This document shows positions 18,210 through 26,903 of a DNA stretch of 64,000 nucleotides, one piece after another. Below the pieces are notes generated by a model. That model was not told the DNA's origin. It did no database searches and saw nothing but the letters and a program-made list of their open reading frames with translations. The translations under genes were made by a program, and so were the position numbers. The DNA is taken from contig NZ_AP022871.1 in the NCBI RefSeq assembly GCF_011764565.1, positions 6,200,320-6,264,319 on the forward strand. Reading direction: 5' to 3'. Position 1 is the stretch's first letter; each line of letters opens with the position of its first letter. The DNA comes from Phytohabitans suffuscus. GTDB lineage: Bacteria; Actinomycetota; Actinomycetes; Mycobacteriales; Micromonosporaceae.

Positions 18210-18510
18210 GTGTCTGACTCTAAAGGGGACGACCCCACGACCGCACCGCCCACAACGGACAGCGGGCTGCTGAAGCCACGTTGTTGTGGTTATACGCCGC
18301 CGCCACGGGCCCTGACCCGGTCCAGGAGCACTGTGGACGACCGGCCAGCCTGCGACCTCGGCCCCCTGCAGGTCGCCGCCGCATGCCGAGCGCCGGGCCA
18401 CCCACGCGAGCAGGAGAACTCACGCCCACCGAACCACCCGGCCAGACAACTCCACGCGACATCAGAGGACGCTCCGGCCGCCGCCTTGATCAAACTAGGT
18501 GGGCTCTCGC

Positions 18511-18625
18511 GGCCCCGCCCGCGCGTCATACAAGCCCAACCCCTGAGCGGATGCGGTAGCGGGTCCAAATCCCCTCATGAGCGACCACCGAGGGGGTTGG
18601 GTTGTGTGACGCGCGGGGTGAGGCC
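18511..18625. repeat. Long imperfect inverted repeat
   Basis: Arms of about 33 bp (18511-18543 and 18592-18625) pair imperfectly around a 48-nt loop; core matches are GCGCGTCA with TGACGCGC and CCCAACCCC with GGGGGTTGGG. The right arm runs into the repeat copy that was hit by the IS4-like element. The sequence from 18210 to here contains no other recognisable gene. Confidence 0.5.
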
Positions 18626-18658
18626 GCGGGAGCAACGGTCTGGACCCAATGCCACTTA

Positions 18659-19626
18659 GAGGCCGCGCAAATAGGTCGGTGAGGGACGGGCGGGGTAGAA
18701 GACGGGCACGAGGCATCCGCGATCATGAAGGTTCCTACACCGAGTGATCACTGGAACGCCTGTGCCCGCTGTCCCATCATGGCTGAGCGACCCCTTGTGG
18801 GACCAGTTCGCCGCGCTGCTGCCCCCACGGCCTGCCACTGACCCCACCCACCCGCTGGGCTGTCACCGCCGCCGCATCACCGACCGGATCGTGTTCGACA
18901 AACTCCTGCAAGTACTCCGGTTCGGCTGCTCCTACGAAGGCATCGCCGACACCACCTGCTCAGCCACCACGATCCGCAACCGCCGCGACGAATGGATCAG
19001 CCTCGGCGTGTTCACCCAGCTCAAAACCATCGTGCTGGACGCCTACGACCGCATGGTCGGACTCCTGCTCGACGACCTGGCCATCGACGGCTGCATCACC
19101 AAAGCGCCCGGCGGCGGCGAGATCGCCGGCCGCTCCCCGGTCGACCGCGGCAAACAAGGCATGAAACGCTCGGTCATGGTCGAAGCCCGCGGGATCCCCT
19201 CGGCCGGGTCCTGGCCGGCGCCAACCGACACGACAGCCCACTGCTGGAATCCACCCTGGACCGGCTCGACGACCTCGGCCCGCTGCCCGACACCATCACC
19301 GTGCACCTGGACGCCGGCTACGACTCAGCCGCCAGCCGCACCCTGCTCGCCAGCCGCGGACTCACCGCCGAGATCGCCGCCAAAGGCGTCAAAGCCCCCA
19401 TCCAGGCCACCCGCCGCTGGCACGTCGAACGCACCAACGCCTGGCACAACGCCTTCAACCGGCTCCAACGCTGCTACGAACGCAAAGAACGCGTCATCGA
19501 CGCCCTCTTCGACCTCGCCGACGCCATCATCACGCTCCGTAGCCTGATCCGGCAGGCGTGGACCCTGTACCGGTGGGACAACCGCCCCACCCGCCGCCCA
19601 TGATCATGACCTATCCGCGCGACCCC
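18659..19626 (+). mobile_element. IS5-family insertion sequence nested in the IS4-like element
   Basis: 968 bp with 19-bp imperfect terminal inverted repeats: left GAGGCCGCGCAAATAGGTC (18659-18677), right 19608-19626, four mismatches. It is flanked by a 3-bp target duplication TTA (18656-18658 and 19627-19629), fitting the TNA target of IS1031/IS427-type IS5 groups. It carries one transposase gene. Confidence 0.8.
18744..19603 (+). CDS. IS5-family DDE transposase, one-base frameshift
   Basis: Catalyses movement of the 968-bp element. The first part reads SDPLWDQFAALLPP and CHRRRITDRIVFDKLLQ, the DUF4096-type N-terminus; the first catalytic Asp is in AIDGCITKAPGGGE. The frame is lost in the C-run 19196-19199. 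With one extra C it resumes as RVLAGANRHDSPLL, then LDAGYDSA (second Asp) and RRWHVERTNAWHN (Glu), ending LIRQAWTLYRWDNRP. Corrected length is 286 aa. Start is GTG 18744. This could be a decayed copy, programmed frameshifting or a homopolymer read error; seven other genes here show the same kind of break. Confidence 0.82.
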
Positions 19627-19816
19627 TTAGCTTAGTTTGATCTTGATGGTGGGTGGGCCGGTGTGGCGGGTGCCGGTGTCGCGGGACTGTTTGACTCGGT
19701 AGCTGTTGTGGCGCATGCGTTTGGTGACGCGGGGATAGCTGCGGTGGCGGGGGCGGTTGAGGTGTCGACCGCTGGTGATATCGACGCCGATGACGGCGAT
19801 GAGGTGGTGGCGGTGC

Positions 19817-21082
19817 TCAGGGGGAAAAGGCCGCCGGGTCAGTGCCGCGGCGGCGCAGGATACGTACCGTGCGCAAGAAACTGACGCGGTCGGGGTCGAC
19901 GTCGGCTTCGGTGGCCGCCTGGGTGATCAGGGAGTTGATCGCGTGGTGGGTCAGCAGGTAGCCGTAGATCTCTTGGATGACCATGTTCGGGCTTTTCGAC
20001 CGTAGTACCCGACCTGGACCACGCAGGTGGGTTTTGACCTGGCCGTTGCTGGTCTCGTGTTCCCACCGTTCGTGGTAGCCGGCGGCCAGCACCTGGGCCG
20101 GGGCCTGGACAGGGTCCAGGATGTTGGTCAGCAGGCAGATCGGCTCGTCCTCGTGGCCGGCGCGGTCGGTGACCTCATAGGACACTACCCGGGCGATGCG
20201 GGCACGGCGCGGGTCGATCTGGGTGCGGGCGGCCGGGTCACGGGCCAGGGCGAGGATACGGTCGCGTTCGGGCTGACGCATCCGGGAGGCGTACAACACG
20301 GTCAGGTAGGAGTCGTCGGACAGTTCCCGCACCACCGGCAGGGCGATCGCGCCGCCGGCCCCACCGGCGCGCCACAACACGTCCGCACCCGTGTCGGTGG
20401 CCGCGCACCAATCGTGCCAACTGTAGAAGTTACGGTCGGCCATCAACAGCATGCCCGGCTCCAACGACCCATACAGCCCACGGGCCAGGCTCTGCTCACC
20501 CATGCCTTTACCCACGATAGGCCCGATCACCGCACCGATCGGCGCCCGCGAGCCGGTCTCGACCAGCGTAACCAGCCTGGCCTTGGGAAACGCCGAATGC
20601 TTGACACCGCCACCGGCATAGCCGAAGAACTTCACATTAGCCGGACTGTCCGGCACATCCAGTTCACATCCATCGATCGACACCATTCGCCGCCCGGCCA
20701 GCCATGCCCCCTTGGTCAACACCGAACACACCGGCCGGGCCACCCGCTCGAACACCTCCCGCACCGGCTCGGACCCCAACCGCTGGCGAGCCTGAGTGAT
20801 CCCCGCCGACCCCGGCATCGACCACCGATCATCCCAGCAACCCCACCCGGCCAACGGCTCAGCCAGCCGCGCCAGCACCCCCTCATAGTCATCCTCAGCG
20901 AACAACGCCAACGCCATCGCGAAATACACCATCACATGCCCCGGCAACTTCGCATCCGATCGCTTAGGCCGCCGGTCATAGGCCGCTACCGCCGCGTCCA
21001 CCACATCCCGCGGCACCGACCCAGCCAACACCCCGACCGAGATCCAATCCGTCAACCGCCCACCAGCCTCAACCACGATCAA
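19817..21082 (-). CDS. IS4-family transposase
   Basis: DDE transposase of 421 aa for the surrounding IS4-like element. An N-terminal IS4-type domain (GRLTDWISVGVL, YFAMALALFAEDDYE) is followed by the catalytic core: Asp in VSIDGCELD, Asp in LLMADRNFYSW, and the diagnostic Y-(2)-R-(3)-E-(6)-K motif in YHERWEHETSNGQVK. The frame is intact, so the protein could be active. However, the left end of the element has been split by the nested IS5 insertion, so transposition is likely impaired. Confidence 0.92.
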   Translation of the reverse strand: MIVVEAGGRLTDWISVGVLAGSVPRDVVDAAVAAYDRRPKRSDAKLPGHVMVYFAMALALFAEDDYEGVLARLAEPLAGWGCWDDRWSMPGSAGITQARQRLGSEPVREVFERVARPVCSVLTKGAWLAGRRMVSIDGCELDVPDSPANVKFFGYAGGGVKHSAFPKARLVTLVETGSRAPIGAVIGPIVGKGMGEQSLARGLYGSLEPGMLLMADRNFYSWHDWCAATDTGADVLWRAGGAGGAIALPVVRELSDDSYLTVLYASRMRQPERDRILALARDPAARTQIDPRRARIARVVSYEVTDRAGHEDEPICLLTNILDPVQAPAQVLAAGYHERWEHETSNGQVKTHLRGPGRVLRSKSPNMVIQEIYGYLLTHHAINSLITQAATEADVDPDRVSFLRTVRILRRRGTDPAAFSP

Positions 21083-21232
21083 CGATCGTCACCCACACCC
21101 CCACCACAAGCCCAAACCAACACACCACCCACCAAGATCAAACTAAGCTAAGCGGCATTGGGTCCGGACCACCGCGGACATCGCGGTAGCTCAAAGTCTC
21201 TTGCCAGGCGCCGACCACGGCGGCGATCCGCG

Positions 21233-21747
21233 CTAGCTCTCGTAGGTGAGCCGCATGGTGTCGGTGTGGCCGGACCACCTGAGCTGGAGGTGCCAGCAGC
21301 CGGCGGCGGGCAGGTCGACGAGCGACGGGCCGGCGCCGCCGGAGACCTCGCGGGTGACCGGGGTGCCCTGGCCGGCCAGGCTCGCGTCGATCACGAGGGG
21401 GCTGGCGGCCTCCTGGGCGACGCGGGAGACCCACAGGATCTTGTTGGCGCGTTCGGGCAGGGTGGGGGCGTGCAGGGGGTAGCCGAAGATGATCGCGACG
21501 ATGTCGCCGTGGTCGCCCAGGACGTAGGGCATGGAGGGCTCGGGGTCGCTGAAGCCGGTGCGTGCCCACTCCGGCAGTACCCGGCTCGGCACCTCGGCGC
21601 CGCAGCCGGGCTGGGCGGCGGGTGCGGCCGGTGCGGCCGGTGCGGCGGTGGTCCCGGGGGCGCGGGGGCGGCCGGGGCCGCGGGCCTGCCGGAGTCGCAG
21701 GCCGCCAGCAGCAGGAGGGCGGCCGCGAGCGCCGCGATGCGTCTCAT
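21233..21747 (-). CDS. Secreted lipoprotein of unknown function, one-base frameshift
   Basis: A small lipoprotein: signal MRRIAALAAALLLLAAC with lipobox LLAAC, then an Ala/Pro/Thr-rich linker and a globular part starting around PGCGAEVPSRVLPEWARTGF and ending HTDTMRLTYES. Signal and globular part are in different frames. One added G in the run 21656-21660 (or the next run) joins them into 171 aa. The C-terminal portion (ILWVSRVAQEAASPLVIDAS, AAGCWHLQLRWSGHTDTM) resembles many actinomycete lipoproteins of unknown role. It lies 63 bp beyond the IS4-like element's right flank, so a read-through or polar effect of the insertion is possible. Confidence 0.7.
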
Positions 21748-21856
21748 GTGCGGTCCGAGTCGTGCCCTTGGCCGTGGGTTCCCGCCGCGTTCCACGGGAC
21801 CGGGGGTGCCACGCATCGCGGCGGACGAACGCGGTCAGGACGACTAGGGTGGCCGG

Positions 21857-22396
21857 GTGCTGGAGTCACTCGCCGATGTCCTCGACCGATACGAGCCGCG
21901 CACCGACGCCGAGGCCGCCGACGTGGCCCGCGTGCGCGACCTGCTGCCCGGCGACCCCTGGTCGAGGGCGACCCCGCTGCACGTCACCGCCTCCGCGGTC
22001 GTCGTGCACCCGCCCACCCGCCGCGTGCTGCTGCGCTGGCACGCGCGCCAGCGGGCCTGGCTGCAGGTGGGCGGCCACGGCGACCCGGGCGAGTCCGCCC
22101 CGCTGGCGGTCGCGCTCCGTGAGGGGCAGGAGGAGACCGGCCTCGACGACCTGGTCCCGTGGCCCGACGGGCGGCTGCTGCACGTGGCGGTCGTGCCGGT
22201 GAACCCGTCCGACACCGAGCCCGCGCACGAGCACGCCGACCTGCGCTTCGCCCTGGCCACCGCCACCCCGGACGCGGCCCGCCCGGAGAAGCCCGGGGCC
22301 GACCTGCGCTGGCTGAGCATCCCGGACGCCCGGCGGATCGCCGGCCGGAACACCCTCGGCGAGACGCTGGCCCGCGCCGGGGAGCTACTCGCCTGA
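21857..22396 (+). CDS. NUDIX hydrolase
   Basis: Hydrolyses a nucleoside diphosphate linked to another moiety; the specific substrate cannot be told. In 179 aa the Nudix box is complete: GDPGESAPLAVALREGQEE followed by TGL (about residues 75-97), giving G-x5-E-x7-R-E-x2-E-E-x-G-U. The start is GTG 21857. The 3' end overlaps the converging amidohydrolase gene by 12 bp. A hairpin 6 bp past the stop lies inside that opposing gene. Confidence 0.88.
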   Translation: MLESLADVLDRYEPRTDAEAADVARVRDLLPGDPWSRATPLHVTASAVVVHPPTRRVLLRWHARQRAWLQVGGHGDPGESAPLAVALREGQEETGLDDLVPWPDGRLLHVAVVPVNPSDTEPAHEHADLRFALATATPDAARPEKPGADLRWLSIPDARRIAGRNTLGETLARAGELLA

Positions 22397-23302
22397 CCAG
22401 CCGAAGGCGGCCGCGGCGTTCGTGGTGGCCGCCTTCGCGGCGATGCCGGCGCCGGCCAGGGCCGGGCAGGCGTTGAGGGCGGCGGCCGGGTCGTCGGCGC
22501 CCATCGGAAAGGGCCAGTCGCTGCCGAGCAGCACCTTGTCGGCGCCGAAGAGCTCGACCAGGGCGCGCGCCATCATCGCGTCGTGGGTGAGGCCGTCCAC
22601 CCAGAAGCGGCGCAGCGCGTCGCGTACCCCGAGCTCCTGCTCCGGCACCCCGGGCCGGGCCGTCTCGACGCCGCGCGCCCACCGGCCGGCCAGCGCGGGG
22701 ACCGCGCCGCCGCCGTGCACCAGGACCACCTTGAGGCCGGGGTGGCGGGCCAGGACGTTGCCGAGGACGAGCTGGGCGGCGGCGACCGCGGTCTCCACCG
22801 GGTTGCCCAGCAGGTTGTGCAGGTAGAAGTCGGCCAGCCGGTGGTCGGGGGAGTGGGCCGGGTGCAGCATCAGCGCGCGGCCGTCCGCGTCGAGCGCCCG
22901 CCACAGCGGCTCGAACGCCGGGTCGGCCAGCGACGGGCAGCGCCCGCCGGCACCGGCCACGACGCCCACCCACGCGCCGTCCTGGATCCCCTGGTACGCG
23001 CGCAGGGCGGCCGCCGGGTCGTGCAGCGGCAGGAACGCCAGGGCGCGCAGGCGGGGGTACCCCTCGATGCGGGTGGCGAGGCCGGCGTTGACCGCGGCGG
23101 CCCAGGCCACGCCGTCGTCGCCGGTGAGGTCCTGGCGGTAGTACGGCGGGGGGACCGACACGATCGCGCCGGCCAGGCCGGCGCCGTCGAGGTGCCGCTC
23201 CAGGCGGGCGGGGTCGCCCAGGCCGGGCGGACCATCCACCGTGTACACCCGGTCGAGCACCGGCGCCAGGTGCGTGTGCACGTCTACGCCGTTGCCGCTC
23301 AA
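22385..23302 (-). CDS. Amidohydrolase family protein (ACMSD/amidohydrolase-2 type)
   Basis: Metal-dependent TIM-barrel hydrolase or decarboxylase of 305 aa. The metal site begins DVHTHL near the N-terminus; LMLHPAHS, VLVHGGG and the conserved Asp of LLGSDWPFPMG (C-terminal third) complete it, as in aminocarboxymuconate-semialdehyde decarboxylase relatives. TTG 23302 starts SGNGVDVHTHL, overlaps the RidA stop (TTGA) and has a G-rich SD. It is the last gene of a four-gene operon and probably acts on the same small molecule as the RidA and cupin proteins. The substrate is not known. Confidence 0.82.
   Translation of the reverse strand: MSGNGVDVHTHLAPVLDRVYTVDGPPGLGDPARLERHLDGAGLAGAIVSVPPPYYRQDLTGDDGVAWAAAVNAGLATRIEGYPRLRALAFLPLHDPAAALRAYQGIQDGAWVGVVAGAGGRCPSLADPAFEPLWRALDADGRALMLHPAHSPDHRLADFYLHNLLGNPVETAVAAAQLVLGNVLARHPGLKVVLVHGGGAVPALAGRWARGVETARPGVPEQELGVRDALRRFWVDGLTHDAMMARALVELFGADKVLLGSDWPFPMGADDPAAALNACPALAGAGIAAKAATTNAAAAFGWSGE
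22402..22437 (+). terminator. Hairpin after the NUDIX gene, inside the opposing coding sequence
   Basis: An 11-bp perfect stem (22402-22412 with 22427-22437) and a 14-nt loop follow the NUDIX stop by 6 bp. It encodes the C-terminal codons of the amidohydrolase on the other strand. Confidence 0.5.
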
Positions 23303-23700
23303 GCCCCACCCCCGAGCACGGCGATAGCGTTGATCTCGATCAGGTAGTCGTCGTGCACGAACCTCGACACCTCGACCATTGTGGACGCCGGGGGCGCGCC
23401 CGTGAAGTACCGCCGGCGCACCTCGTGGATGGCGGCGAAGTCGCCGATGTCCCGCACGTACACGTCGACCCGCGCGATGTCGTCGAGCGTGCCGCCGGCG
23501 GCCTCGACCGCGGCGGCGAGGTTGCGGCACACCTGATGGGTCTGCTCGGTGATGTCGCCGACGCCCGCGACCGTGCCGTCCGCCCGCCGCGCCGTCATCC
23601 CGGAGATGAAGACGAGCCGGCCCGGTCCGGCCACCGTGGCCTGCGAGAAGTGGCCGTTCGGCGGGGCCAGGCCGGGCGCGGTGAGTGGCTCCTTGGGCAC
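23299..23700 (-). CDS. RidA/YjgF-family protein lacking the usual catalytic arginine
   Basis: 133-aa trimeric RidA fold protein (FISGMTARRADG, GTLDDIARVDVYV, YLIEINAIAVL). Enamine/imine deaminases of this family carry Arg in a PAR(S/T) motif before the last strands. Here the position reads PASTMVEV, so Arg is absent and classical RidA activity is doubtful. Related proteins in aromatic degradation act as 2-aminomuconate deaminases. GTG 23700 lies one base after the cupin stop, and its own stop overlaps the amidohydrolase start, so it is fully embedded in the operon. Confidence 0.85.
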   Translation of the reverse strand: MPKEPLTAPGLAPPNGHFSQATVAGPGRLVFISGMTARRADGTVAGVGDITEQTHQVCRNLAAAVEAAGGTLDDIARVDVYVRDIGDFAAIHEVRRRYFTGAPPASTMVEVSRFVHDDYLIEINAIAVLGGGA

Positions 23701-23701
23701 G

Positions 23702-24157
23702 TCAGCGGGCGTCTTCCGCGCTCGTGTACCAGTCGGGCTGGGTCGGGTAGTGCGGGCCGTCGTAGACCTCCAGCAGCACCGACTCCTCGTCGGCCCGGGT
23801 CGGCCCGTGCACGCTGCCCTTCGGGTTCCAGTAGAACGAGCCGGGCGTGAGCGTGATGCCGGTCGGCTCGTACGTGTACCGGCCGCTGAGGCAGAACATG
23901 AACTGGTTGGAGGCGTGCGCGTGCTCGGACGGGATGCCCGAGCCCTTCTCGAAGCGGACCAGCGCGATCGAGGCGCCGCTCTCGTCGTCGCGCCACAGCA
24001 TCTTGTGGGACAGGCCGGCGAGCGTCTTGTCCACCCAGGACAGGTCGTCGGTCTGCACCATGATCTCGCGGAACCGGCGCAGTGCCTCGCCCCGCTCGCC
24101 TGCCGCGGCCCGGTCGGGCAGCTCGCCGGAGTACGCGGCGGGTTCGGAGAGGTTCAC
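23702..24157 (-). CDS. Cupin-domain protein
   Basis: 151-aa single-domain cupin. The metal-binding motif 1 is GSGIPSEHAHASNQFMFCLSG (His-X-His and Gln/Glu in the middle) and motif 2 is PGSFYWNPKGSVHGP with a further His. It is probably a small dioxygenase, isomerase or sugar/acid-binding protein. GTG 24157 overlaps the preceding dehydrogenase stop (GTGA), so translation is coupled. Its place between an Ldh-type dehydrogenase and a RidA/amidohydrolase pair suggests a role in breakdown of a carboxylated compound; this is inference. Confidence 0.8.
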   Translation of the reverse strand: MNLSEPAAYSGELPDRAAAGERGEALRRFREIMVQTDDLSWVDKTLAGLSHKMLWRDDESGASIALVRFEKGSGIPSEHAHASNQFMFCLSGRYTYEPTGITLTPGSFYWNPKGSVHGPTRADEESVLLEVYDGPHYPTQPDWYTSAEDAR

Positions 24158-25248
24158 CTCGGCAGTCCTTCCGGTAACGGAACGTCCAGGTCCGCGGCGA
24201 GGGCGCGCAGCCGGGCCAGGACACCCTGGTCGACCCGTATGCCCTGCCGGGCGGCTTCGCGCAGCCGCTGGGCCGAGCGCTGGCCGGGCAGGAGCACCCG
24301 GTCGACGCCCGGCGCGTACGGCGGCGCGGTCACCGAGGCTTCCAGATCGGCCAGGCGGCTGGCAAACCCGTCCACGTCCCCGAACGCGGCGACGTCCAGG
24401 GCGAGGAAGAAGTGACCGCACTCGTTCGGCACGGCCGTGTCCGCGTACAGGCCGTTGACCTGCTCGCCGTAGCCGCCGCCGGCCAGCACACCGGCGAGCA
24501 CGTCGACCATGAGCGCGAGCCCGAAGCCCTTGTGCCCGGCGGCCGGCAGCAGCATCCCGGCGAGCGCGGCGGCCGGGTCGGTGGTGGGGCGCCCCTCGGC
24601 GTCGGTGGCCCAGCCGTCCGGGATGCCGTGCCCGTTGCCGGCGGCGATGCGGATGCGTCCGATGTTCACGGCGGAGAGCGCGATGTCGAGCACCAATGGC
24701 TCGTCCGGGTCCTGCTGGTCGGCGCCCGCGTCCGGACGGGCGGCCGGACCCGGCACGCCGATCGCGATCGGGTTGTTGCCGACCACCGGGTGGCCGCCGC
24801 CGGGCGCCGGCATCATCGGGCGGGTGTTGGCGGCGGCGATGCCGATGAACCCCTCGCGGGCGGCCGCGCGCGCGTACCGGCCGGCGGCTCCGAAGTGGAA
24901 CGCGTGCCGCACCGCGACCGCGCCGATGCCGTACTCGCGGGCCTTCGCGGTCGCCAGCGACATCGCCTGGTCGGCGGTGAGCACACCGAGCGCGTGGCCG
25001 GCGTCGAGGACGGCGATGCCGCCCGCGTCCACGAGCACCTTGAGGTCGGTGCGGGTGCTGACCGAGCCCTGACGGAGGCGCTCGACGTAGACGGGGACGA
25101 GGTGGCTGCCGTGCGAGGGCAGGCCGCGCAGGTCGGCGTCGACCAGCGCCTCGGCGACGGTGGCCGCCGCGTCCGCCGGCGCGCCCGCGGCCGCGAAAAG
25201 CCGTGCCACCAGGGCGGACAGCGCCTCAGCGGGAATGAGGTCGGTCAC
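24154..25248 (-). CDS. Ldh-family (YlbC-type) malate/lactate-like dehydrogenase
   Basis: NAD(P)-dependent 2-hydroxyacid dehydrogenase of the second (non-Rossmann) malate/lactate family, 364 aa. Family marks are DLRGLPSHGSHLVPVYVERL (catalytic His), HFGAAGRYARAA, GNNPIAIGVP and GHKGFGLALMVDVLAGVL. Members act on ureidoglycolate, 2,3-diketogulonate, sulfolactate or similar acids. It is the first gene of a four-gene operon with overlapping stops and starts. No regulator lies beside it. The specific substrate cannot be assigned. Confidence 0.87.
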   Translation of the reverse strand: MTDLIPAEALSALVARLFAAAGAPADAAATVAEALVDADLRGLPSHGSHLVPVYVERLRQGSVSTRTDLKVLVDAGGIAVLDAGHALGVLTADQAMSLATAKAREYGIGAVAVRHAFHFGAAGRYARAAAREGFIGIAAANTRPMMPAPGGGHPVVGNNPIAIGVPGPAARPDAGADQQDPDEPLVLDIALSAVNIGRIRIAAGNGHGIPDGWATDAEGRPTTDPAAALAGMLLPAAGHKGFGLALMVDVLAGVLAGGGYGEQVNGLYADTAVPNECGHFFLALDVAAFGDVDGFASRLADLEASVTAPPYAPGVDRVLLPGQRSAQRLREAARQGIRVDQGVLARLRALAADLDVPLPEGLPR

Positions 25249-25291
25249 GTGCCTCCCTCCGTTGGGCGCGATGCTCGCCGGGGTAGTTGTA

Positions 25292-25840
25292 TCAAATATC
25301 TGGTCTGCCGTGCCGGCCCGGGTCCCCGGATGTGCCCATGCAGCGGATCAGGATGGTGCGGATCGACCCCATGCCATACCTGTCGACGTCGCTGGAGAGG
25401 GCCGCGACCTCGGCGAGCACCGGGTCGGCGTCGACGCCCGCGGCCTCCGCCTCGGCCAGCATGTCGCGCAGTCGCAGCAGCTCATCGCGCGTGTCGCCGT
25501 CGTGGTCGCGGGCCGACAGGTGCAGCAGCCGGGCGCGGAGACCGGCCGCCGTGTCCGCCCGCTCGGGCAGGTGCACGGCCCGGCGGAACGCCCTGTACCG
25601 GTCGAACAGCTCCCGCACCGCCGCCCGCTCGGCGTCGCCGCCGTCCGCGTACACCTGTATCAAAGCGCGGAGGACGGCCACCGCCTCGCCCGCGACGCCG
25701 GCCTCCTCGGTGGCCGGCGGCGCGGCCCGCATCCGCTCCGCCCAGCCCGCGAGGTCGTCGAGCGGCACCGGCCGCCGCGCGATCGGCTGGAGCGCGGCGT
25801 CGAGCGCGGCCACCCGGCTCGACAGGTCGACCAGATCCAT
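25292..25840 (-). CDS. Conserved hypothetical helical protein
   Basis: 182-aa protein, unrecognised. It starts MDLVDLSSRVAALDAAL at ATG 25840 (no clear SD) and is predicted largely helical, rich in Ala, Arg, Asp and Leu. Stretches such as REELFDRYRAFRRAVHLPE-like sequence and LRARLLHLSARDHDG suggest a cytosolic all-alpha protein. No catalytic motif is seen. It sits upstream of the Ldh operon on the same strand with a 43-bp gap, so it could be co-transcribed with it. Confidence 0.6.
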   Translation of the reverse strand: MDLVDLSSRVAALDAALQPIARRPVPLDDLAGWAERMRAAPPATEEAGVAGEAVAVLRALIQVYADGGDAERAAVRELFDRYRAFRRAVHLPERADTAAGLRARLLHLSARDHDGDTRDELLRLRDMLAEAEAAGVDADPVLAEVAALSSDVDRYGMGSIRTILIRCMGTSGDPGRHGRPDI

Positions 25841-25975
25841 AGGAGCAAGTCTGGCGTACGGCGGCCCGCCACGATCCGGGCGCCACGATCCGGCCGGCCG
25901 GCTCGCTCGTGCCGAGCGCGCGGCGGGACCCTGTACCGTTGCGCCACCCGACATTGACACCGACCGGCGGAGCGC

Positions 25976-26896
25976 ATGCGCAGCAAGTCCCAGCTCCAGG
26001 AGGCGATCCGCCGCGAGCGGCGCACCGTCCTCATCGTCAACACGCACTCGCGTCGCGGCCGGCGGCTCTACCAGGTGGTGCGCGACCACCTCGCACCCTT
26101 CCAGCTCCTCGGCACCTTTCCGGTCGAGCGCCCCGGCCAGCTGCCCGGTGCGCTGGCGGCGGCGATCGCGCTCGGCCCCGACCTGCTCGTGGCCGGCGGC
26201 GGCGACGGCACGGTCAGCGAGGCCGCGCGGCACCTGGCCTTCCGGGACGTGGCGCTCGGCGTACTGCCGCTCGGCACCACCAACAACTTCGCCCGCGCGC
26301 TCGCCGTCCCGCCCCGCCCGGCCGGCGCGCTGGGCGTGCTCACCGCGGGCAAGGTGGCCGACGTCGACCTCGGGCAGGCCGGCGACACCATCTTCGCCAA
26401 CCACGCGAACATCGGCCTCTCCGCGCAGGTCGGCCTCCGCGTGCCGGCGCGGCTCAAGCGGCACATCGGCAAGACCGCATACCCGCTGACCGCCGTGGTG
26501 CGGCTGGCCTGGCACCGGCCGTTCCGGGCCCGCATCACGTCCGGCGGCACCGGGTACGAGGTGGTCACCCACCAGCTGAACGTGGTCAACGGCCGCTTCC
26601 AGGCCGGCCAGCCCATCACCAGTGACGCCACAGTGGACGATCGCCTCCTGCACGTCTATCCGCTCGGCGGCAGGCGCCGGCGGCAGCTGCTCTCGGCGAG
26701 CCTGCGGCAGGCGCTCGCGGGGCACCGCCGCGCCACCGCACCGCCCTTCCTGGCCACCGACGACCTGCTCGTGGAGACCGACCCGGAGCTGCCGCTCGAC
26801 GTGGACGGCGAGGTGCACGGCCGCACCCCGGTGCGGATCCGCCTGCTCCCCAACGCGTTGCGCGTGATGGTCGGGCCGTCCTTCGTGGACACCTGA
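25976..26896 (+). CDS. Diacylglycerol/sphingosine-kinase-like lipid kinase
   Basis: 306-aa protein of the DAGK catalytic family that phosphorylates a lipid or related alcohol with ATP. The nucleotide-binding motif is GGGDGTVSEAA (about residues 80-90), followed by LPLGTTNNFARAL; the C-terminal lobe ends RIRLLPNALRVMVGP. ATG 25976 gives MRSKSQLQEAIRRERR. There are no membrane segments, so it is peripheral. It stands alone between divergent and convergent hypothetical genes. Confidence 0.88.
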   Translation: MRSKSQLQEAIRRERRTVLIVNTHSRRGRRLYQVVRDHLAPFQLLGTFPVERPGQLPGALAAAIALGPDLLVAGGGDGTVSEAARHLAFRDVALGVLPLGTTNNFARALAVPPRPAGALGVLTAGKVADVDLGQAGDTIFANHANIGLSAQVGLRVPARLKRHIGKTAYPLTAVVRLAWHRPFRARITSGGTGYEVVTHQLNVVNGRFQAGQPITSDATVDDRLLHVYPLGGRRRRQLLSASLRQALAGHRRATAPPFLATDDLLVETDPELPLDVDGEVHGRTPVRIRLLPNALRVMVGPSFVDT

Positions 26897-26903
26897 CGGC
26901 GGC

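Larger units (their letters stand above)
18647..21160. mobile_element. IS4-family insertion sequence, interrupted by an IS5-family element
   Basis: Terminal inverted repeats of about 28 bp begin CAATGCC(A/G)CTTAG and continue CTTAGTTTGATCTTG. The left one is split by the nested element (18647-18658 plus 19630-19645) and the right one is 21133-21160. Flanking 10-bp duplications are GGTCTGGACC (18637-18646) and GGTCCGGACC (21161-21170). Without the 971 bp of the nested element and its duplication the IS is 1543 bp, normal for IS4-family elements. An uninterrupted homologue of the target lies at 42614-42663 on the other strand and supports these boundaries. Confidence 0.8.
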
